From the NCBI GenBank assembly GCA_964568355.1, contig CAZMRK010000614.1:1-10716 (forward strand): a stretch of DNA of 10,716 nucleotides. The letters run 5' to 3'. Position numbers and translations under genes: made by a program. The notes under the pieces were generated by a model, which saw only the letters and a list, made by a program, of their open reading frames with translations, had not been told where the DNA came from and searched no databases. The DNA is from JAJPJX01 sp964568355. GTDB lineage: Bacteria; Acidobacteriota; Terriglobia; Bryobacterales; Bryobacteraceae. Of the stretch, positions 1-8,209 are shown piece after piece (position 1 is the stretch's first letter; every line of letters starts with the position of its first letter).

Positions 1-2090
1 GGCAGCAGCACGATGGGCGAGCGCCAGACGGCGAATTTCCGGGCCGAGGGCTGGAGCACATTCACCTGGCAGGTATAGCGGCCCGGTTGCAGACGCGCCA
101 GAGGAATGCTGAGGCTCACCGGCACGGCTTTGGACTTGGGATTCAACCCTTCGGAAATCGGAAGGGGTTCGGTTTCGAAAGCCTTGTTCTTGCCGCGATA
201 AAAGCTGACGTTGGCGACCAGGAATTCGGTGGAGCCGGCTTCGGGCTGGTAGGCTTCCAGGTAGACGAGCAGATCCTGGTCCTTGCGAAATACGCGGGTA
301 ACGCTTGGCACCAGTTTCTGATTGCCGTGGACCAACGGATTGGCGGCGAGCAGTTTCTTATTTTTTTCCGCCGACGCGATGGCGGACTGCAAACTCTCCT
401 GCTGGTTGCTCAGCACGACGGAACTGATGGGCAGGTATGGCTGATCACGAGTGAGATTGGGGATGACGAAGCGCGTCTCGAAGGTCCCGATCTTGCCGGT
501 TTCATTCTCGCGCGCCAGAAATTTCAATGTGTAGGTACCGGGCTGGAGTGTGAAACCGGTGTCGTATTCCAGGTTTCGGGCGGACAACTGACCGACGTTC
601 TCGCCTTTCAACTTCACCGTGATTTCGTCACGGACATTGGCGTGGATCACACCTTTGGCATCCTTGACCTCGCCGATGAAATCGAGACGGGTGCTTTCGG
701 CGCCGCCCTTCTTTGCCAGTTCCAGGTCGCTGCCCGGAATTTTGACAGAGACGGGAACAAAGTAACGATCGTGCGCCTGGCGGAAGTAGTTGATTTCGAG
801 GGCGAGGGTGAGATCGGTCACCGGATCGCCCAGCATGAGCGCTTCCTGCAACTGGCGCTCGCGATCAGAGGAATTGAACTGGCGAAACTCCTTGGAGGCA
901 AAGTAGCCGCTGCGATAGTCGAGGCGGGCGGAGAGGTTTTTGGCGAGCTGGATCTTGACGCGGCGGTAGCGGCCATCCAGAGCCGGGTTGGTGCTGTAGT
1001 AGCCGAGGATGTAATAGCTGGCGACATCCTTCTGCGCCTGCACGATGCCCAAAGAAAGATCGTTGCGGTCGAGCAGGGCCTTGCCGCCGGTGTCGGAAGC
1101 GAGGGTATAGAGGGTCTCCTGCTGGGCCTGGAAGGCATCCTGAGCGCTGCGCTGGGAACTACCGGAGTACATGCCCTGGCCGCCGGGCGAGGCCTGCGTG
1201 GCATCGCCCAGCGGAGCGGTGGCCACCAGGCCGCGGGCATCCACGGGATAGAAGGAAACGTTGCTGCGAACGGCGGCGTTGATCGTGGCGCGCAACTGCG
1301 CCTGGTTATCGATGCCGGTGCGGGTCATGCCGCTGGCGAAATAGACAATGGCCTTTTTCTCGGAGAGACTGGCCAGCATTTTGACGGCGGATTCGAGCGC
1401 GGCCAGTTTGCGGTCGGTGTTGAAGATATTGAATTCGCTGTCGTCGGCGCTATAGGCCGCGCCGGTATCGCCCTCGGCGTCGCTGCCGGTGCTGCCGTTG
1501 GCCATGCCGGTATCGCCGATGGGGAGCTTCTGAACGACCTCGAGGAGGCGGTCGCGATCATCGGTGAAGTCCTGCAGCACGGTGAGGTCGGTGGAGTAGG
1601 TCATGACGGCGACCAGATCCGACTGGCTCATCTGGGTGGAGAGAAACTTGATGGCGGCCTTTTGCACGCGCAACTGGTCGGCGACGGGCATGTCCGCCTG
1701 ATCGAAGAACAGGACCAGGAGGCGGCGATCCTTATAGCGGATCTCGCCGGGTTTGGCGGTGGAGATCCGCTGGGGCGGGGCGGGAACGGCGGTGGCAACG
1801 GGAGCGGCCTCGGCGGGGCGCACTTTCAGCCCGGGGGGCGGCAAAGTGGGGCCTGCCAGGCGCTGGAACTCGAATACCCGGATCTGCTGCGGCTTGCCAT
1901 CCTCGGTGATGGTGAAATCGGAAGCTTTCAGTCCTTCCACAGGGCCGTTTTTGTCCTGGACCGAGACGTTGACGACCACGAGGCGGGTGGTTGTTTCGAA
2001 CTTGACGGTTCCTTCCGGCAGGGGCGCGTTGGGTTGTTGCGCCCACAGAAGAAAGGGAAAAACAAAGACAGTAGCAAGAATAGTCCGCAT
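1..2090 (-). CDS. Secreted VWFA-domain protein, acidobacterial type (3' end cut by window)
   Basis: The frame is open for 696 codons from the ATG at 2090 to the window edge without a stop, so the C-terminus is missing. Residues 1-17 form a signal peptide (MRTILATVFVFPFLLWA), so the protein is exported. Residues about 30-75 carry the N-terminal segment typical of acidobacterial VWFA proteins (VVVNVSVQDKNG, then ASDFTITEDGKPQ). A Pro/Ala-rich linker follows. The VWFA fold spans about 118-335, with RRLLVLFFDQADM (D130) as the first strand and metal-site loop, and IVYFASGMTRTG near 250. SYYILGYYS near 358 is another hallmark of the group. A long extra C-terminal part (about 400 onward) has no domain I recognise. 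The metal-site motif is DxAxM rather than DxSxS, so metal-dependent ligand binding is doubtful. The start is 5 nt after the stop of the upstream receptor gene with no clear Shine-Dalgarno sequence, which suggests translational coupling. Family assignment is firm; the substrate or partner is unknown. Confidence 0.88.
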   Translation of the reverse strand, partial: MRTILATVFVFPFLLWAQQPNAPLPEGTVKFETTTRLVVVNVSVQDKNGPVEGLKASDFTITEDGKPQQIRVFEFQRLAGPTLPPPGLKVRPAEAAPVATAVPAPPQRISTAKPGEIRYKDRRLLVLFFDQADMPVADQLRVQKAAIKFLSTQMSQSDLVAVMTYSTDLTVLQDFTDDRDRLLEVVQKLPIGDTGMANGSTGSDAEGDTGAAYSADDSEFNIFNTDRKLAALESAVKMLASLSEKKAIVYFASGMTRTGIDNQAQLRATINAAVRSNVSFYPVDARGLVATAPLGDATQASPGGQGMYSGSSQRSAQDAFQAQQETLYTLASDTGGKALLDRNDLSLGIVQAQKDVASYYILGYYSTNPALDGRYRRVKIQLAKNLSARLDYRSGYFASKEFRQFNSSDRERQLQEALMLGDPVTDLTLALEINYFRQAHDRYFVPVSVKIPGSDLELAKKGGAESTRLDFIGEVKDAKGVIHANVRDEITVKLKGENVGQLSARNLEYDTGFTLQPGTYTLKFLARENETGKIGTFETRFVIPNLTRDQPYLPISSVVLSNQQESLQSAIASAEKNKKLLAANPLVHGNQKLVPSVTRVFRKDQDLLVYLEAYQPEAGSTEFLVANVSFYRGKNKAFETEPLPISEGLNPKSKAVPVSLSIPLARLQPGRYTCQVNVLQPSARKFAVWRSPIVLL

Positions 2091-2095
2091 GGTGG

Positions 2096-5000
2096 TTAGA
2101 ATCGGAATCTCAGGCTCAGCGTCACGGTACGCATGGCGGCCGCGCTGGTGGCGAGACCGTAGGTGGGGGAGCCGAGAAGCGTGCCCCAGCCGGTGATGGT
2201 GACGCGGTTCAACACGTTTTGGGACTGTAGCTGAAGGTCGGCGCTGCGGCGTTCTCCGAAGCGAAAGACGCGTCCGAACGAGCCATTCAGCGAGAAGACG
2301 GTAGGTCCGGGGATGGTATTTCGTCCGGCGGTTCCCCAATCTCCGGCGGCGGGCGAGGAAAAGGCCGCGGTGTTGAAGAGGGCGCCGGCCACATCGATGG
2401 GGAGGCCGGTGGCGTCGGCGCGGACGGTATTGGAGACGGCGGTTCCGCTTACCTGGGAGCGGTTGCCGCCGACGGTGGCGCTAAAGGGATTTCCCGAGCG
2501 CAGGGTAATGTTGCCGCTGATGGTCCAATCTTTCATCAGCGCGCCTTTCCAGCCGTTCACCAGAGTGCCGCCCGCGGCTCCCATGCCGGTGGTGTATTGA
2601 AACTGGACGGAGAGGTTGTGGCGGGCATCGAAGCTGGAGAGGCCGCGCTCGGCGGAGAGATCCAGCCAGTTCTGAGCGATGGGAGTATTGCCCTGGCCGC
2701 GTCCGCCGGTTCCGGCATTGTCGATGGACTTGGAGAATTGATAGGAGGCGAAGCCCATGATGCCGCTATGGAAGCGGCGGCGAAGCTGGAACTGGGCGGC
2801 GTGATAGATGGAATTGCCGTTGGAGGTTTCATAGATGAAGCCATGCGGCAGATCGGATTCGGCGGCTCCCGGCGCGACGGAGTTGGGCAGGAACTGCTGA
2901 TCCAGGCGCGTGCCCTTCGTGCCGAGATAGCCGATGGTGGCGAGCATGGAGAGCGGCAGATCATGCTGGACGGAGAGGTTCCAGGTCTGCGCATAGCCGA
3001 TGCGGTAGTTGGGATCGACGGCGTAGGTACTGGTGGCGTTTTGGGCGGAAGCCAGCAGGAAGGCGTTCTGGATTGCGAGCGGTGTGGCAGCCGAGCTGGA
3101 TATGTTGAGGACCTGGGCAAAGGGCGGCTGCTGCGCCAGATTGGACGCGATGATGTTGTAGACCGAGGTGTTGTAGTAAACGCCGTAACCGCCGCGAACG
3201 ATGGTGGAGCCGTTGGTCCAGGGCCGCCAGGCGAAGCCGACGCGGGGAGAGAAGTTGTTGTAGTCAGGGCGGATCAAGGTGCTCGGCCAGGATCCCGCGA
3301 CCGAAGAGGCTTGAATGGAGGTGATGGCGCTATAGCCAGGGGCGATCTCCAGGTTCACCAAGCGGTTGTACAGTTCGTTCATGGGAGAGGAGTAATCCCA
3401 GCGCAAACCGAGCAGGAGGCTGAAGTTGGAGGCGATGCGCCAATCGTCATTGAGGAAGGCCGCATAGCCCGCGCCGCGGAAATACTTGTCGGCATTGCCA
3501 TAGCGGATGGAGCCGGTGGCAGGCAGTCCCAGCAGGAAATCCGCCAGGTCGTAGCCGGTGCCGCTTTGGGCTACGCCGTCGATCAGGCTGCTGGTGGCCG
3601 AGCCGGTGAACATATAGGTGCCACGGGCGTTGGCATCGCCAAGGGAGTTGAACTGCAAGCGGCGGTATTCGCCGCCGAAGGTGATGTTGTGCTTGCCGCG
3701 GACCCAGAGCAGGCTGTCGGCAACCGAGCCCGTCTGGTTACGCAGGAGCGAGTAGTTGCCGTCGGTGAGACCGGCATAGTTGGTGAAGCTGAGATTGGGT
3801 GGCCCCCAGTTGTATGAATCCTGGGAGGCGCCGGCGATTCCGAGATTCGCCGCTACGTTTTCGCGATTGGCGAAGTAGGGGGAAGAGAGCTGGCGGTTGC
3901 GGCTGAAGGTGTAATGCAGGTTGTTGATGAGTTGGGTATTGAAATTATGGGACCAGCCGAGGGAAGCGTTGATGCCGCGCCCGGAGCCGGTATCGGTGAA
4001 CCCGAACAGGTTGGGCGAGGAGGTCTCATTGCCCTGATATCCGACGGCGAAGTTGAAGCGATTGCTTCCTCCGATTCTCAGGTTGGCGATGCGGGCATTC
4101 AGATTCTGGGCGTTGTTGTGGCCGGTCCAAGTGGTTTGGAAGTTGCGCGAGGCGTCCGTCAGGTTGGGGTAAGGGAAGTACTTCAACAAGCCGAGGGAAG
4201 TGGAATTGAGGCGGCTGGCGGGAATCTGGTTGTTGGGGAAGGGCTGGCCGGTGGTGGGGTCGTAGAGCTTGACCAGCGAGCCCTGGGAGTAGGTTTGCGA
4301 GAAATCGCCGGCGCGTTCGAGCGCGGTCGGCATATTGACGGGATCGGCCGTGGTGCCGGTGCGGTTGCGCTGAAAGTGGTAGTCGAACGTAAACAGGATG
4401 CGCTTACTGGGACTGACCAGTTTGGGAATCTGCAGCGGGCCGCCGAACATGAAGCCGCCGCGCGCCATGGCATAAGAAGGCTTGGGCAGGGTGGCGCCGG
4501 TGACCGAATAGGTTTTGGCGTCGAGGGCGGAGTTATCCAGGCTGAAAAAGGCCATGCCGCGGTAGAGTCTGCCGGGGTCGCGGCGAGCATTGCCGAAGGC
4601 CATAGCATTTGGGCGTCCCTGCCAGCCGGGGGGACGGCCGCCGGGACCTCCGGGTCCACCGGGACCGCCGAACGGCCCGCCACCGAATCGCCCACCGCCA
4701 GGTCCGCCGGGTCCACCGGGCCCACCGAAGCCGCCAGGTCCGCCGGGTCCCATGGCACCGGCCATGCGAGGAGAAGCCTGCATGGATGTGGAGCCGGGAC
4801 CGTCCATGCCGGGGCCTCCGGGGCCGGCCATACCGGCCATCTCCGGACCGCCCATCAGCCCCATGCCGGGTCGGGGTCCGAGGGCCCAATCGTTCTGCTG
4901 GCCCAGGCCTAGCGCGCTGCTCATGCTGCCCTGCACCAGGAAGGAATTAGCCGCGCTCTGCGAAAGGCCGGTGATCTCTTCGTTTTTGAGAGCGCCTTCC

Positions 5001-5557
5001 GTATTCCAGGCATCGGAGTTCAGGGATTGGGTTACATCCAGGCGCTGAAATCCTCCGTTCTGAGCGAGCGCGTGGCCGTTCTGCGCCGAGGCAGGGCGCC
5101 GTGCGGAGTTCGAATTGCCGCCTGCCGCCCGGGGCATCCCGCCGGATGGCGCCGATGCCCCGGGTGCGGCCGAGGGGCCGCCTGCGGGAGCGGGTGACGC
5201 GGAGGCCACCCTCTGACGAGACTGGCTCAGTTGGGCGAGCAGAGCTTCCCGTGCAAGAAACTGCAGATTCCATTCGCCTGTGGAGAGGCCGGGAGCCACG
5301 TTGACCTGGCGGCTGATGGGGGCGAAGCCAAGCATCTCCACCTGGATGGTCCAGGCGCCATCGGCGAGATCCGGGAAGGCAAACGCGCCTTGCTCATCGG
5401 TGGTGGTGACCAGTTTCCGGTCGCCCTGAATGGCGGTCACGGTCACACCCGGATAGGGCAGGCCGCCGGCTTTGACCGTGCCGCGGTAGGGGGCAGCCAT
5501 CAGACTGGAAGCGGCAATCCAGATGCACAAGGCAACAAATCTTGAAACGGTAGTCAT
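2096..5557 (-). CDS. TonB-dependent-receptor-like outer-membrane protein with carboxypeptidase regulatory-like domain
   Basis: This gene encodes 1153 residues, a usual size for the Oar-like receptors that are numerous in Acidobacteriota. I place the start at the ATG at 5557 because it opens a clear signal peptide (MTTVSRFVALCIWIAASSLM, cleavage near A21-A22). Upstream in-frame codons would run into the divergent kinase gene. Residues about 23-105 are a carboxypeptidase-regulatory-like beta-sandwich (GVTVTAIQGDRKLVTTTDEQ, then GAFAFPDL). Residues about 106-200 are Ala/Pro/Gln-rich. Residues about 230-315 are an unusual Gly-Pro-Met, collagen-like stretch. From about 330 onward come barrel sequences, including GGFMFGGPLQIPKL, ERAGDFSQT and DPTTGQPFPNNQIPASR. 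The chain ends in an alternating strand with C-terminal Phe (VTLSLRFRF), the usual outer-membrane insertion signal. I cannot point to a TonB box or a canonical plug domain. Such proteins are thought to take up or bind large substrates; the substrate here is unknown. Confidence 0.9.
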   Translation of the reverse strand: MTTVSRFVALCIWIAASSLMAAPYRGTVKAGGLPYPGVTVTAIQGDRKLVTTTDEQGAFAFPDLADGAWTIQVEMLGFAPISRQVNVAPGLSTGEWNLQFLAREALLAQLSQSRQRVASASPAPAGGPSAAPGASAPSGGMPRAAGGNSNSARRPASAQNGHALAQNGGFQRLDVTQSLNSDAWNTEGALKNEEITGLSQSAANSFLVQGSMSSALGLGQQNDWALGPRPGMGLMGGPEMAGMAGPGGPGMDGPGSTSMQASPRMAGAMGPGGPGGFGGPGGPGGPGGGRFGGGPFGGPGGPGGPGGRPPGWQGRPNAMAFGNARRDPGRLYRGMAFFSLDNSALDAKTYSVTGATLPKPSYAMARGGFMFGGPLQIPKLVSPSKRILFTFDYHFQRNRTGTTADPVNMPTALERAGDFSQTYSQGSLVKLYDPTTGQPFPNNQIPASRLNSTSLGLLKYFPYPNLTDASRNFQTTWTGHNNAQNLNARIANLRIGGSNRFNFAVGYQGNETSSPNLFGFTDTGSGRGINASLGWSHNFNTQLINNLHYTFSRNRQLSSPYFANRENVAANLGIAGASQDSYNWGPPNLSFTNYAGLTDGNYSLLRNQTGSVADSLLWVRGKHNITFGGEYRRLQFNSLGDANARGTYMFTGSATSSLIDGVAQSGTGYDLADFLLGLPATGSIRYGNADKYFRGAGYAAFLNDDWRIASNFSLLLGLRWDYSSPMNELYNRLVNLEIAPGYSAITSIQASSVAGSWPSTLIRPDYNNFSPRVGFAWRPWTNGSTIVRGGYGVYYNTSVYNIIASNLAQQPPFAQVLNISSSAATPLAIQNAFLLASAQNATSTYAVDPNYRIGYAQTWNLSVQHDLPLSMLATIGYLGTKGTRLDQQFLPNSVAPGAAESDLPHGFIYETSNGNSIYHAAQFQLRRRFHSGIMGFASYQFSKSIDNAGTGGRGQGNTPIAQNWLDLSAERGLSSFDARHNLSVQFQYTTGMGAAGGTLVNGWKGALMKDWTISGNITLRSGNPFSATVGGNRSQVSGTAVSNTVRADATGLPIDVAGALFNTAAFSSPAAGDWGTAGRNTIPGPTVFSLNGSFGRVFRFGERRSADLQLQSQNVLNRVTITGWGTLLGSPTYGLATSAAAMRTVTLSLRFRF

Positions 5558-5651
5558 CGGTTTGCGGAACTCTTGCGTACCCACTCTTATGGTGGCGCAG
5601 AAAAGCCCGCCGGAAGGTACGCGGAGGCAAAAGCTTAACGTTTTTAACTGA

Positions 5652-5704
5652 TTCTTTACAGGGGGCTTGTAGCAGGTAAAGGCCGGCCGGCGTACTGTAA
5701 AGAA
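5652..5704. promoter_or_regulatory. Divergent control region with three GTAAAG-type half-sites
   Basis: The 187-nt gap between the divergent receptor and kinase genes holds a perfect 10-bp inverted repeat, TTCTTTACAG (5652-5661) and CTGTAAAGAA (5695-5704). A third copy of the core, GTAAAG, lies between them at 5676-5681. The three cores are centred at 5656.5, 5678.5 and 5699.5, so they are 22 and 21 bp apart, about two helical turns each. They could be binding sites for a regulator, possibly the adjacent response regulator. The plain alternative is that they are promoter hexamers. Reading rightward, TTTACA (5655-5660), 16 bp and TAAAGG (5677-5682) fit a -35/-10 pair for the kinase. Reading leftward, TTTACC (5680-5675), 16 bp and TAAAGA (5658-5653) fit one for the receptor. 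A pair of TTAAC repeats 9 bp apart (5635-5639, 5644-5648) lies alongside. The rest of the gap shows nothing else. Confidence 0.45.
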
Positions 5705-5744
5705 AGGGAGAGATTCCGCGCCAAGGACGGCCGGGACGGAAGTA

Positions 5745-7514
5745 GTGGTTGTTGTGGAGAAAAACAGGCGGCAGTCCATACTTTCCAAGCTATCGGTAGG
5801 CGCCTTATTCGTCCTGTTGGGGATTCTGGGCGTGTTGCAATATCGCTGGCTGGGTGAGGTCAGTGAAGCCGACCGGGAACGGCGCCAGGGGAGTCTGCGA
5901 TCCAGCCTGGCACGCGTCAGCCAGGAGTTCAATTCGGAGATTGCGGCGATCTGCCGGCAGATTATTCCGGTGAATTCGGAAGGAGACACGGCCGCGCAGG
6001 AAGAGGAGATTGCTGCGCGTTACGGGCAGTGGAAGAAGTCCTCGCGGCACGGGCGGGTATTTCGCCGTATCGCCATTGCAACAGCAAGTCCGGATCACGT
6101 GGCGCGGCTGCGCGCACTCAATCTGCAAACGGAGCAATTCGAGCCGGCGGAGTGGCCCGAGGAGTGGACAAATTTCAAACAACGTATGGAGGCGCGCTTT
6201 GGCGAGCATCCCCGGGAGAATCGGGGGGCGCCCGGTCCTCCGTTCCCGGACGAGAGCACGGCATTCGAGACACCGCTGTTCGGCATGAGCCCGCCGGGAC
6301 CGCACGGGCAATTCGAGCGCAGGCAGGGCGCCTGGATGATCTTCGAACTGGAGCTTCCGTATGTGCGCGATGTTCTGCTTCCAGAGTTGTTGCAGCGGCA
6401 CCTGGGATCGGGAGGCAGCCTGGACTACCAGGTGGAGGTAGTCAGCCGATCCAGCCTGTCCTCGATCCTTTACGTCTCGGATCCGCAGCAGGCGCGGGAG
6501 ATCGTGAAGAAGGCGGATGCTTCGGTTAGCATTTTTTCTCCCCAGATGGAGACGATCCTGCTGCGCCGCTGGGGACCGCAGCAAGGGCGTGGCCGGGGGC
6601 CGATGCTGGTGGCGCCAGGAGGGATTCCCCGCATCGATATGGGGCGCTGGCAGATGTACGTGCGGCATCGCGCTGGGTCGCTGGAAACGGTAGTAGCCCG
6701 GGCGAGGGCGCGGAACCTGGCCGTGGCAGCGGGCGTCTTACTGCTGATGCTGGCGAGCGCGGCGGCGCTGATCCGCTATACGCGGCGGGCACAGCGCCTG
6801 GCCGAACTGCAACTGGATTTCGTGGCCGGCGTCTCGCACGAGTTGCGGACACCGCTGACGGTGATCCGCACGGCTGCCTACAATCTGCGCGGCAAGCTGG
6901 CCGCCAATCCGGCCCAGGTGGAGCGCTACGGAGCGCTGATCCAGGAGGAAAGCGGGCGGTTGAAAGATCTGGTCGAACAGATTCTGCGGTTTGCCAGCGT
7001 GAGCGCGGGCCGCACCATCCAGCAGCCCGAGGAGGTATCGATCGAGGCGGTGATCGACGACATGGTGGCGGCGAACAAGGCGGCGATCGAAGGAGCGCGC
7101 TTTGTGCTTGAAACCAAAGTAGAACCCGAGCTACCTCCGGTATTGGGGGATGCAACGGCGTTGAAACATGCGCTGCAGAACCTGCTGAGCAATGCCGCCA
7201 AGTACGGGACGCAGGGAAACAACTGGATCGGAGTATTCGCCGCGAAGGCGAACCAGCAGGAGAAGGCAGCGGTGGAGATTCGCGTGGCCGATCACGGGCC
7301 GGGAATCCCGCCGGACGAACAGGCGCATGTGTTCGATCCTTTCTTCCGGGGACGCCGGGCCATCCAGGATCAGATCCATGGGACGGGGCTGGGGTTGAAC
7401 CTGGTGAAACGGATTGTCGAGGCGCATGGAGGAACCATCCGGGTGAAGAGTGAACCGGCCAAGGGGACGGAGTTTATCGTGCGGATCCCCGCCGCGCCGG
7501 CCGGAGTGATGTGA
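5745..7514 (+). CDS. Membrane-bound sensor histidine kinase
   Basis: This 589-residue sensor kinase autophosphorylates on a histidine and passes the phosphate to the response regulator encoded next. TM1 lies at about residues 16-33. A periplasmic sensor region of about 285 residues follows, with Pro-rich patches and no domain I recognise. TM2 is at about 324-346. The dimerisation/phosphoacceptor H-box FVAGVSHELRTPLTVIR has H365. The catalytic domain shows the N-box HALQNLLSNAAKY (N483), the G1 box VADHGPGIPPD (D516), the F-box DPFFRG, and the G2 box GTGLGLNLVKRIVEAHGG, so all catalytic motifs are intact. The start is a GTG; GGGA 8 nt upstream supports 5745, but a second GTG at 5754 is possible and would remove only three residues. 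The RHRAGSLE motif before TM2 is, from memory, common in acidobacterial kinases of this kind. The stimulus is unknown. It is transcribed divergently from the outer-membrane receptor gene, which may be a target. Confidence 0.94.
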   Translation: MVVVEKNRRQSILSKLSVGALFVLLGILGVLQYRWLGEVSEADRERRQGSLRSSLARVSQEFNSEIAAICRQIIPVNSEGDTAAQEEEIAARYGQWKKSSRHGRVFRRIAIATASPDHVARLRALNLQTEQFEPAEWPEEWTNFKQRMEARFGEHPRENRGAPGPPFPDESTAFETPLFGMSPPGPHGQFERRQGAWMIFELELPYVRDVLLPELLQRHLGSGGSLDYQVEVVSRSSLSSILYVSDPQQAREIVKKADASVSIFSPQMETILLRRWGPQQGRGRGPMLVAPGGIPRIDMGRWQMYVRHRAGSLETVVARARARNLAVAAGVLLLMLASAAALIRYTRRAQRLAELQLDFVAGVSHELRTPLTVIRTAAYNLRGKLAANPAQVERYGALIQEESGRLKDLVEQILRFASVSAGRTIQQPEEVSIEAVIDDMVAANKAAIEGARFVLETKVEPELPPVLGDATALKHALQNLLSNAAKYGTQGNNWIGVFAAKANQQEKAAVEIRVADHGPGIPPDEQAHVFDPFFRGRRAIQDQIHGTGLGLNLVKRIVEAHGGTIRVKSEPAKGTEFIVRIPAAPAGVM

Positions 7515-8200
7515 TGAGTTCAAGGATTCTGCTGGTAGAGGATGAGCCGGGGCTCGTGCTTACCCTGACCGATATGCTGGCGGCCGAAGGCTACAGCGTC
7601 GAGAGCGCGACGGATGGGCCGACGGGCCTGGCGCGCGCTCTCAATGAACCGTTCGACCTGATTGTTCTGGATATCATGCTGCCTGGCAAGAACGGTCTGG
7701 AGGTCTGCCGGGAACTGCGGCAGCAAGGCAAAGATGTGGCGGTTCTGATGCTCACCGCCAAGACCCAGCTAACCGATCGGGTGGTGGGGCTGAAACTGGG
7801 CGCCGACGATTACCTGGCCAAGCCGTTCGAGCCGCCGGAGTTACTGGCCCGGATCGAAGCGTTGCTGCGCCGTGTGCGGAAAGAGAACCTGATGCCGGTG
7901 GTCCGGTTCCAGTTCGCCAACGTCGACGTGGATTTCGAGAAGGGCGACATCCAGAAGAATGGCGTTCCGATCAGCCTGGCGGGGAAGGAGTTGGAGCTGC
8001 TGCGCTATCTGGTGGACCGGCGCGGCCGGGTGGTTTCGCGGGAAGAACTGCTGAAGGGTGTTTGGGAGTATCGGGACGGCATCTCTTCGCGCACGGTAGA
8101 TGTGCATGTGGCCTGGCTGCGGCAGAAGCTGGAAGACAACCCGCAGAATCCGCGGTATATCCACACGGTACGTGGGGTGGGATACCGGTTTTCGCCGTAA
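7514..8200 (+). CDS. OmpR/PhoB-type response regulator
   Basis: This 228-residue transcription factor is the evident partner of the preceding kinase. The receiver domain (about 1-120) has the acidic pocket E9-D10, phosphoacceptor D53 in LIVLDIMLPG, T81 in VLMLTAK, and K103 in DDYLAKPF, so it should be fully phosphorylatable. The C-terminal winged-helix DNA-binding domain (about 128-228) includes GKELELLRYLVDRRGRVVSR, the recognition-helix region SSRTVDVHVAWLRQKL, and the terminal wing YIHTVRGVGYRF. I choose the ATG at 7514, which overlaps the kinase stop in a TGATG junction and has GGAG 7 nt upstream. A GTG one codon earlier is less well spaced. The overlap implies translational coupling and fixed stoichiometry with the kinase. 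Its DNA targets are not known; the divergent region at 5652-5704 is an obvious candidate for autoregulation and receptor control. Confidence 0.96.
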   Translation: MSSRILLVEDEPGLVLTLTDMLAAEGYSVESATDGPTGLARALNEPFDLIVLDIMLPGKNGLEVCRELRQQGKDVAVLMLTAKTQLTDRVVGLKLGADDYLAKPFEPPELLARIEALLRRVRKENLMPVVRFQFANVDVDFEKGDIQKNGVPISLAGKELELLRYLVDRRGRVVSREELLKGVWEYRDGISSRTVDVHVAWLRQKLEDNPQNPRYIHTVRGVGYRFSP

Positions 8201-8209
8201 ACTGAAGAA

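Noticed and set aside
87..2099. A 670-codon open frame on the + strand opposite the VWFA gene
   Set aside because: It shares codon register with the VWFA gene and is a mirror effect of GC-rich codon use. The product has no recognisable domain, whereas the minus strand has a signal peptide and VWFA motifs.
4612..4760. Tandem-repeat array resembling a CRISPR or minisatellite
   Set aside because: The short CCACCGGG-type repeats encode Gly-Pro runs in frame within the receptor and lack spacer-repeat structure.
2597..4912. Long + strand frames (406 and 332 codons) opposite the receptor gene
   Set aside because: Their products are low-complexity Gly/Ala/Val/Glu mixtures without motifs. The minus frame gives coherent receptor sequence along its whole length.
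5558..5989. A longer receptor start at the ATG at 5989
   Set aside because: It would add 144 residues overlapping the divergent kinase gene and its promoter. The ATG at 5557 opens directly on a signal peptide.
7511..7513. GTG as response-regulator start
   Set aside because: The ATG at 7514 is better spaced from GGAG and forms a standard TGATG overlap with the kinase stop.
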